A stretch of 64,000 bases of DNA from contig OZ245025.1 in assembly GCA_965223465.1 (NCBI GenBank), positions 2,418,001 to 2,482,000 on the forward strand, written 5' to 3'. Below the pieces are notes generated by a model. It saw only the letters and a list, made by a program, of their open reading frames with translations. It ran no database searches and was not told the origin of the DNA. This document shows positions 59,627-64,000 of this stretch, piece by piece (positions within the stretch are counted from its first letter, which is position 1; each line of letters starts with the position of its first letter). The stretch comes from JAAELZ01 sp965223465. Lineage in GTDB: Bacteria; Pseudomonadota; Gammaproteobacteria; Arenicellales; Poriferihabitantaceae. The position numbers and the translations under genes are program-made.

Positions 59627-60694
59627 ATGACTAAACCACTAGAAAATATTAATATTGTTTCCGAGCGGATACTGGCCACACCGCTTGATTTGCATCGTGA
59701 AACACCGATGACGAAATCTGCGGCACAGACTATCTCCCAGGCACGTCGGGAAATTAAAGCGGTGCTTGATCGTACCGACCCGCGCTTGTTGGTGGTGATT
59801 GGCCCGTGTTCGATCCACGATATAGCAGCGGCCAAGGAATATGCTGAGCGTTTGAAAAAACTGCGTGAAGAATGCGCGGATACGCTATTGATTATCATGC
59901 GGGTGTATTTTGAGAAACCCCGTTCCACCATTGGTTGGAAGGGGCTGATCAACGATCCCGATCTAAACGATTCATTTCGTATCGAGAAAGGGTTGCGCCA
60001 GGCGCGTGCATTACTAATGTGGCTGGCCGAGCATGGTTTGCCGACCGGTACCGAGGCGCTGGATCCAATTAGCCCGCAATATCTGGCAGATTTATTCAGC
60101 TGGACCGCGATTGGTGCGCGGACTACGGAATCACAAACCCATCGGGAAATGTCGAGCGGTTTATCTACCCCCATCGGGTTTAAAAATGCCACCAATGGCA
60201 GTCTGGATGTTGCGATCAATGCGATGCAATCCGCTTCCATGCCGCACCGGTTTTTAGGCATAAATGGCGCGGGGCAGGTGACCATCACCGAAACGCGTGG
60301 CAACCAATATGGGCACATTATCCTGCGCGGTGGTCGGCAACCCAATTATGCTGCCACAGATGTAGCGGAGGCAGAACAAGCCTTGCAAGCCGCCGGGTTA
60401 TCGCAGAATATTATCATCGATTGCAGTCACGCCAACTCCAATAAAGATTACGCTCGCCAACCGTTGGTTGCTGAAGATGTTGCGCAGCAAATTGTCGAAG
60501 GTAACCAATCTATTATTGGCATCATGCTGGAAGGCCATTTATTTGAGGGCAATCAAAAAATGACGCAAGACCCACGGGATCTTCAGTATGGCGTCTCGAT
60601 AACGGATGCCTGTATAAGTTGGGAGACTACCGAAAGCCTATTACGTGGTTTGCACAGCAAACTGAAAACTGTGTTGCCCAAACGTATTTCCTAG
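59627..60694 (+). CDS. aroF: 3-deoxy-7-phosphoheptulonate (DAHP) synthase, class I, tyrosine-type
   Basis: 355 residues, standard. It joins phosphoenolpyruvate and erythrose 4-phosphate in the first step of the shikimate pathway. Signatures: RLLVVIGPCSIHD (read as LLVVIGPCSIHD), MRVYFEKPRSTIGWKGLINDP, WTAIGARTTESQTHREM and ILRGGRQPNY. The stretches EALDPISPQYLADLFSW and MPHRFLGINGAGQV are more like the tyrosine-sensitive AroF than AroG, so it may be inhibited by tyrosine. That isozyme call is an inference. Confidence 0.9.
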   Translation: MTKPLENINIVSERILATPLDLHRETPMTKSAAQTISQARREIKAVLDRTDPRLLVVIGPCSIHDIAAAKEYAERLKKLREECADTLLIIMRVYFEKPRSTIGWKGLINDPDLNDSFRIEKGLRQARALLMWLAEHGLPTGTEALDPISPQYLADLFSWTAIGARTTESQTHREMSSGLSTPIGFKNATNGSLDVAINAMQSASMPHRFLGINGAGQVTITETRGNQYGHIILRGGRQPNYAATDVAEAEQALQAAGLSQNIIIDCSHANSNKDYARQPLVAEDVAQQIVEGNQSIIGIMLEGHLFEGNQKMTQDPRDLQYGVSITDACISWETTESLLRGLHSKLKTVLPKRIS

Positions 60695-60736
60695 ACTGGC
60701 GCGGCACCAAAGCCTATTGGCTGGCGGTGTTCCGGA

Positions 60737-61867
60737 TTAAAAATTTAGGGTTTCCTCGCGTAACCAATCCACGACTTTTTTAAGTGCCGTTTTTTGGCCA
60801 TCGCCTGCATCCAAGGCTTGTTGATAAACCGCTAGCTGGCGATGTGCACTGGTGCCACGTTTTAAAATGGTGCGCGCGTGACTGACCTCTTTAGTACATC
60901 CCAACGCCTCGGCGTCTTGCTGTATGAGCTCCAGAATTTCTTCAAGCAGATCTGGATAAGGTACAATTTCACCACGGCCAAAATCGATCAGACCTTCATT
61001 AATGCCATAACGATGCGCGCGCCAGCGATTCTCATCCAGTAACATTGATGCGTAGCGGCGCCAGCGCTGGTTTTTCAATCTGAGTCTACACAGCATGCGT
61101 AACCAGCAGGTATATAAGGCGGCGATGCAGAGTGTATCTTCCAAGCTGGTACACAAATCTGAGATGCGCATTTCCAATGTTGGAAAGCGGCAACTGGGCC
61201 GGATATCCCACCAGATCTTACTCGCATCTTCGATAATGCCGGCATCAACCAGAATTTGTACATGACGCTGGTAATCTGAATAAGTGTCGAAATTATTAGG
61301 CAAACCCGTACGCGGCATTTCATCCCAGATACTAATACGGTATGACATCAAGCCAGAATCCTCCGCTTTCCAAAAAGGTGACGAAGTGCTTAAAGCCAAT
61401 AAATGGGGCAAGATGTATGCAACCTGTGACATCAAATCTACGCGCGCATCATCGTCCTCAATTGCGACATGTACGTGCATCCCACTGATAAGTAGGCGCC
61501 GTGCTACGCGCTGTAGATCGTTCTCCAGAGTGGCATAGCGTTCCTTGCTGGTCACATGTTGTTGGCGTGCGCGTGCAAAAGGGTGGGTCGATACCGCGAT
61601 CATCGCAAAGCCATATTCTTTGGCAGTCGCAGCAACAGATTGGCGTAACCAGCTTAAATCATCCCGTGCTTCGTCGATGTTTTTGCAGACTTTGGTGCCA
61701 ATTTCTACCTGACACTGGAGAAATTCTGGGCTAACTTGTTCACCTAGTTTTTGTCTTAAGTCCGGTATGAGTGAATCGGGTGCTTCGCGCACTAAATCAC
61801 CCGTTTCAGGGTGAACCAATAGGTATTCTTCCTCTATCCCGATGGTAAACGTGGGCATTTTTAACAT
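60737..61867 (-). CDS. ybdK: YbdK-type carboxylate-amine ligase (glutamate-cysteine ligase family 2)
   Basis: 376 residues, the family length. It begins PTFTIGIEEEYLLVHPETGDLV and shows MIAVSTHPFARARQQHVTSKERY, RLLISGMHVHVAIEDDDARVDLM, and CRFPTLEMRISDLCTSLEDTL. These are shared by family 2 glutamate-cysteine ligases. Some members have weak glutamate-cysteine ligase activity and others join different amino groups. It follows the indolepyruvate oxidoreductase gene on the minus strand (gap 87 bases), and converges with aroF. Confidence 0.9.
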   Translation of the reverse strand: MLKMPTFTIGIEEEYLLVHPETGDLVREAPDSLIPDLRQKLGEQVSPEFLQCQVEIGTKVCKNIDEARDDLSWLRQSVAATAKEYGFAMIAVSTHPFARARQQHVTSKERYATLENDLQRVARRLLISGMHVHVAIEDDDARVDLMSQVAYILPHLLALSTSSPFWKAEDSGLMSYRISIWDEMPRTGLPNNFDTYSDYQRHVQILVDAGIIEDASKIWWDIRPSCRFPTLEMRISDLCTSLEDTLCIAALYTCWLRMLCRLRLKNQRWRRYASMLLDENRWRAHRYGINEGLIDFGRGEIVPYPDLLEEILELIQQDAEALGCTKEVSHARTILKRGTSAHRQLAVYQQALDAGDGQKTALKKVVDWLREETLNF

Positions 61868-61925
61868 GGTTGAAGGGCCTCCAATATAGACTAAGGTGCG
61901 CTTCGTACCACAGTTTACTTGGTTT

Positions 61926-61946
61926 GCACGCCCGAGGAAAGCGTGC
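61926..61946 (-). terminator. Stem-loop after the indolepyruvate oxidoreductase gene
   Basis: Six-base arms GCACGC (61926-61931) and GCGTGC (61941-61946) around a nine-base loop, nine bases past the end of the minus-strand oxidoreductase gene and before ybdK. No T-run follows on that strand, so termination would be weak. Confidence 0.35.
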
Positions 61947-61954
61947 CGATTTGC

Positions 61955-64000
61955 TTAAGATGATGAATTGTTAATCTCTGGTCGCCACCTCTTGGACAAT
62001 TTTTTCATACTGCGTACACGAACGTGGCCAAAACCTCGTACTTGTTCAAACTCTTTTGCCAAGCGCGTCATATCAGCATGGTTTTGGGCCTGTAGGTTAT
62101 CCACTATGTACGCTAATAAGGCCTCATATTTAGCCAATAGGGCGAGCTCCAGTTTTCGATCCGCACTTTGTCGAAAGGGGTCGAGCCAGGTATTTCGCGT
62201 TTTGCGCAGCGAGGCGAGCAACTTGAATACCCACTTAAGCCAGGGGCCAAAAGTCCATTTTTTAGGCTCTTCGCCGCGGTTAAAAATTGGGGGTGCGAGA
62301 TGATATTTTACTCGATAACCAGGCTCGAACTCTGCATTCAGATCCGTTACAAACTTATCACTGCTTAATAAGCGCGCCACTTCATATTCGTCTTTAATCG
62401 CCAGTAAGCGACCATATTGCTCAGCAACGGTTTGACTCAGTTCCTTGCTATCAGTTAGCTTCTCCTCTAACTGACGAATCTGATTAATCTGGTCAAGGTA
62501 ATGATTAGCCAGCGATTTGTCCTGATACTCGCTAAGCAGTGCCATCTGCGTTTTAATGGTTTGTTCCAGGCTTGGTTTAGCCTGAGATTCAAACCCCAAT
62601 TCTTTTTCGGTTGCTGGATGATCGTCGGCCAACTTTCGGCCCCAGTTAAATGCCGCGAGATTCATCTCTACCCCCATCTTATTTATCCTAATGGCTTGTT
62701 CAATGGATGGGCGCGATAAGGGGATTAGCCCCAATTGCCAAGCATAGCCAACCATCAGCATATTACTGGCGATGGGATCACCGCAGGCTTTTTGTGCAAT
62801 GGCGATGCTATCAATAAAATAAGCGTGCTCGGGCTTGACCGAACCGCTTATGAGTTGATTTATTTCTCGAGCGGGTGAAGGGTAATCGGGGTCGTTAAGT
62901 ATATCGGCACTTACCGAGATGCTGGTATTAACAATTGCTCGCGAATGCTGACGATCCAATTTCGCAAGGGTGTCTGCACCGCAAGCGGTAACACCATCGC
63001 ATCCAAGCAGTAAATCGGCATGGCCAGCGGCGATCCGCGCGGCATATAAGTCGCTGCTGCGTGCAGCAATCTGGAGATGGCTGGTGACGGCACCAAATTT
63101 TTGTGCCAGGCCGGTCATATCTAGTACATTAATACCCTTCCCATCCAAATGAGCCGCGACACCCAATATGGCACCAAGGGTTACAATACCTGTCCCGCCG
63201 ACCCCTGTGATGACAATAGAATAGGGCGACTTGGACAGGCCGGAATCAGGCTCCGGCAAGGCCTGTACATCGGCCACTTTCAACGTAGTATCTGGCGCTT
63301 TGCGCCGTCCTTCGATGGTAACAAAACTTGGGCAAAACCCGTTGATACAACTATAGTCGTGATTGCACGCCGCTTGATCTATTTGGCGTTTTCTTCCTAG
63401 GGGCGTATTGGCCGGTACCACCGAGAGGCAGTTTGATTTCTGGCTGCAATCTCCACAGTTTTCACAAACATCTGCGTTGATATAGGCGAACGCTTTGCTA
63501 GCCGCTAACTTGCCGCGTTTAATCAGGCGGCGTTTTTCAGTCGCGCATTGTTGATCATAGATCAGTGCACTGACCCCTTTGACTTCTTTGATTGACTTTT
63601 GAACGGTGTCAAACTGATCTCGCGGATAGACCTTCACACCCGGGGCGAGTGACGCGATGTTTGGGTTATTTTTAGGCTGATTGGTCACCACTACGATATG
63701 TTTGACCCCTTCAGCGGCTAGCTGATGCGTGAGTTGGTCGATACTCAGTTCGCCATCTACAGGTTGACCGCCCGTCATCGCAACCGCCTGGTTGTAAAGT
63801 ATTTTGTAGGTGACGTTTACGCCCGCTGCGACGGCTGCACGAATCGCTAGCGACCCGGAATGGAAATAGGTGCCATCTCCAAGATTCACAAAAATATGTT
63901 TGGTGTGACAAAAGGGTGCCTGGCCTATCCAGGGCGCACCTTCGCCCCCCATTTGCGTGAATAGCTCAGTATTACGCCCCATCCATCTGACCATGTAATG
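61955..64000 (-). CDS. iorA: Indolepyruvate:ferredoxin oxidoreductase, C-terminal part (5' end outside window)
   Basis: The frame is open to the window edge; the last 681 residues of a protein that is normally about 1150 long are present. The visible part starts in the TPP-binding domain (FTQMGGEGAPWIG, VNLGDGTYFHSG), then has iron-sulfur Cys groups (NADVCENCGDCSQKSNC and CNHDYSCINGFC), a gamma-type domain (TGVGGTGIVTLGAILGVAAH) and a C-terminal helical domain. It decarboxylates aryl pyruvates, such as indolepyruvate, to aryl-acetyl-CoA with ferredoxin as acceptor. Confidence 0.9.
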   Translation of the reverse strand, partial: HYMVRWMGRNTELFTQMGGEGAPWIGQAPFCHTKHIFVNLGDGTYFHSGSLAIRAAVAAGVNVTYKILYNQAVAMTGGQPVDGELSIDQLTHQLAAEGVKHIVVVTNQPKNNPNIASLAPGVKVYPRDQFDTVQKSIKEVKGVSALIYDQQCATEKRRLIKRGKLAASKAFAYINADVCENCGDCSQKSNCLSVVPANTPLGRKRQIDQAACNHDYSCINGFCPSFVTIEGRRKAPDTTLKVADVQALPEPDSGLSKSPYSIVITGVGGTGIVTLGAILGVAAHLDGKGINVLDMTGLAQKFGAVTSHLQIAARSSDLYAARIAAGHADLLLGCDGVTACGADTLAKLDRQHSRAIVNTSISVSADILNDPDYPSPAREINQLISGSVKPEHAYFIDSIAIAQKACGDPIASNMLMVGYAWQLGLIPLSRPSIEQAIRINKMGVEMNLAAFNWGRKLADDHPATEKELGFESQAKPSLEQTIKTQMALLSEYQDKSLANHYLDQINQIRQLEEKLTDSKELSQTVAEQYGRLLAIKDEYEVARLLSSDKFVTDLNAEFEPGYRVKYHLAPPIFNRGEEPKKWTFGPWLKWVFKLLASLRKTRNTWLDPFRQSADRKLELALLAKYEALLAYIVDNLQAQNHADMTRLAKEFEQVRGFGHVRVRSMKKLSKRWRPEINNSSS

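Noticed and set aside
59608..60345. Long minus-strand reading frame (245 codons) inside aroF
   Set aside because: It lies fully opposite a full-length DAHP synthase with all family motifs, and its product is Ser/Arg-rich with no known pattern, as shadow frames usually are.
1..64000. CRISPR array, prophage, transposase, tRNA or rRNA genes
   Set aside because: I looked for regularly spaced repeats, phage structural genes, transposase motifs and conserved RNA sequences in the gaps and saw none; short tRNAs could be missed by eye.

Overview
The window looks like chromosomal DNA of a free-living, probably marine, heterotrophic proteobacterium, and I lean towards a gammaproteobacterium. The lineage is inferred from overall gene style: TctDE with a tripartite tricarboxylate transporter, a tyrosine-type class I DAHP synthase, a YbdK-type ligase, a fused indolepyruvate:ferredoxin oxidoreductase and formate-tetrahydrofolate ligase beside a dimethylglycine dehydrogenase-like enzyme. 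Base composition is close to half G+C by eye. No rRNA, tRNA, CRISPR array, phage gene or transposase was recognised.

Layout. (1) 1-6.5 kb is a loose string of mostly plus-strand single genes with unrelated functions: a GNAT fragment, SnoaL-like, HAD hydrolase, unknown, aldo/keto reductase, a secreted EEP-family enzyme on the other strand, a Tat-exported intradiol dioxygenase, a GFA protein, an AAC(3)-I-like acetyltransferase and a bacterial PH protein. It reads as accessory DNA. (2) 6.5-10.5 kb holds an MttB-superfamily methyltransferase gene with sdaA, and a divergent TauE/SafE exporter. (3) 10.5-21.7 kb is a tricarboxylate catabolic module: 2-hydroxyacid dehydrogenase, tcuB, tcuA, an AbrB-type membrane protein, prpF, a TctA-TctB fusion and tctC on the minus strand, with tctDE divergent. 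(4) 21.7-25.9 kb carries small and poorly characterised genes, a LysR regulator, a 25-residue membrane microprotein, and the scar of a second dimethylglycine dehydrogenase-like gene. (5) 25.9-42.2 kb is a one-carbon oxidation region: the dimethylglycine dehydrogenase-like flavoenzyme, etfBA, an ornithine cyclodeaminase homologue, fhs, a divergent NAD-type formate dehydrogenase (fused FdsG-FdsB, then FdsA), a SHMT-like enzyme, a class IV aminotransferase and a sulfotransferase-like protein. (6) 42.4-45.2 kb is a two-component pair. (7) 45.3-55.4 kb is a plus-strand carboxylic-acid uptake and CoA-activation operon: acyl-CoA synthetase, a LIV-type ABC importer, a PaaK-like ligase, a CaiB-type CoA-transferase and an enoyl-CoA hydratase. 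(8) 55.5-64 kb holds a Fur-family pseudogene, an alpha/beta hydrolase, two small envelope proteins (one gene with an in-frame stop), two divergent phosphoribosyltransferase paralogues, a secreted nuclease, aroF, ybdK and the 3' part of the indolepyruvate oxidoreductase gene.

How the genes fit together. The best supported systems are metabolic. In the C1 region, N-methyl groups taken from a glycine-betaine-type substrate can be oxidised on tetrahydrofolate. Electrons would leave through ETF, formate would be released by Fhs working in reverse, and formate oxidised to CO2 with NADH recovery. The glycine left over can be turned by a SHMT-type reaction into serine and by SdaA into pyruvate. In the tricarboxylate region, an imported tricarboxylate would be sensed by TctDE, oxidised by TcuAB to cis-aconitate, with PrpF handling aconitate isomers. 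The 45-55 kb operon imports and activates an unidentified acid.

The window starts inside a GNAT gene and ends inside the indolepyruvate oxidoreductase gene.
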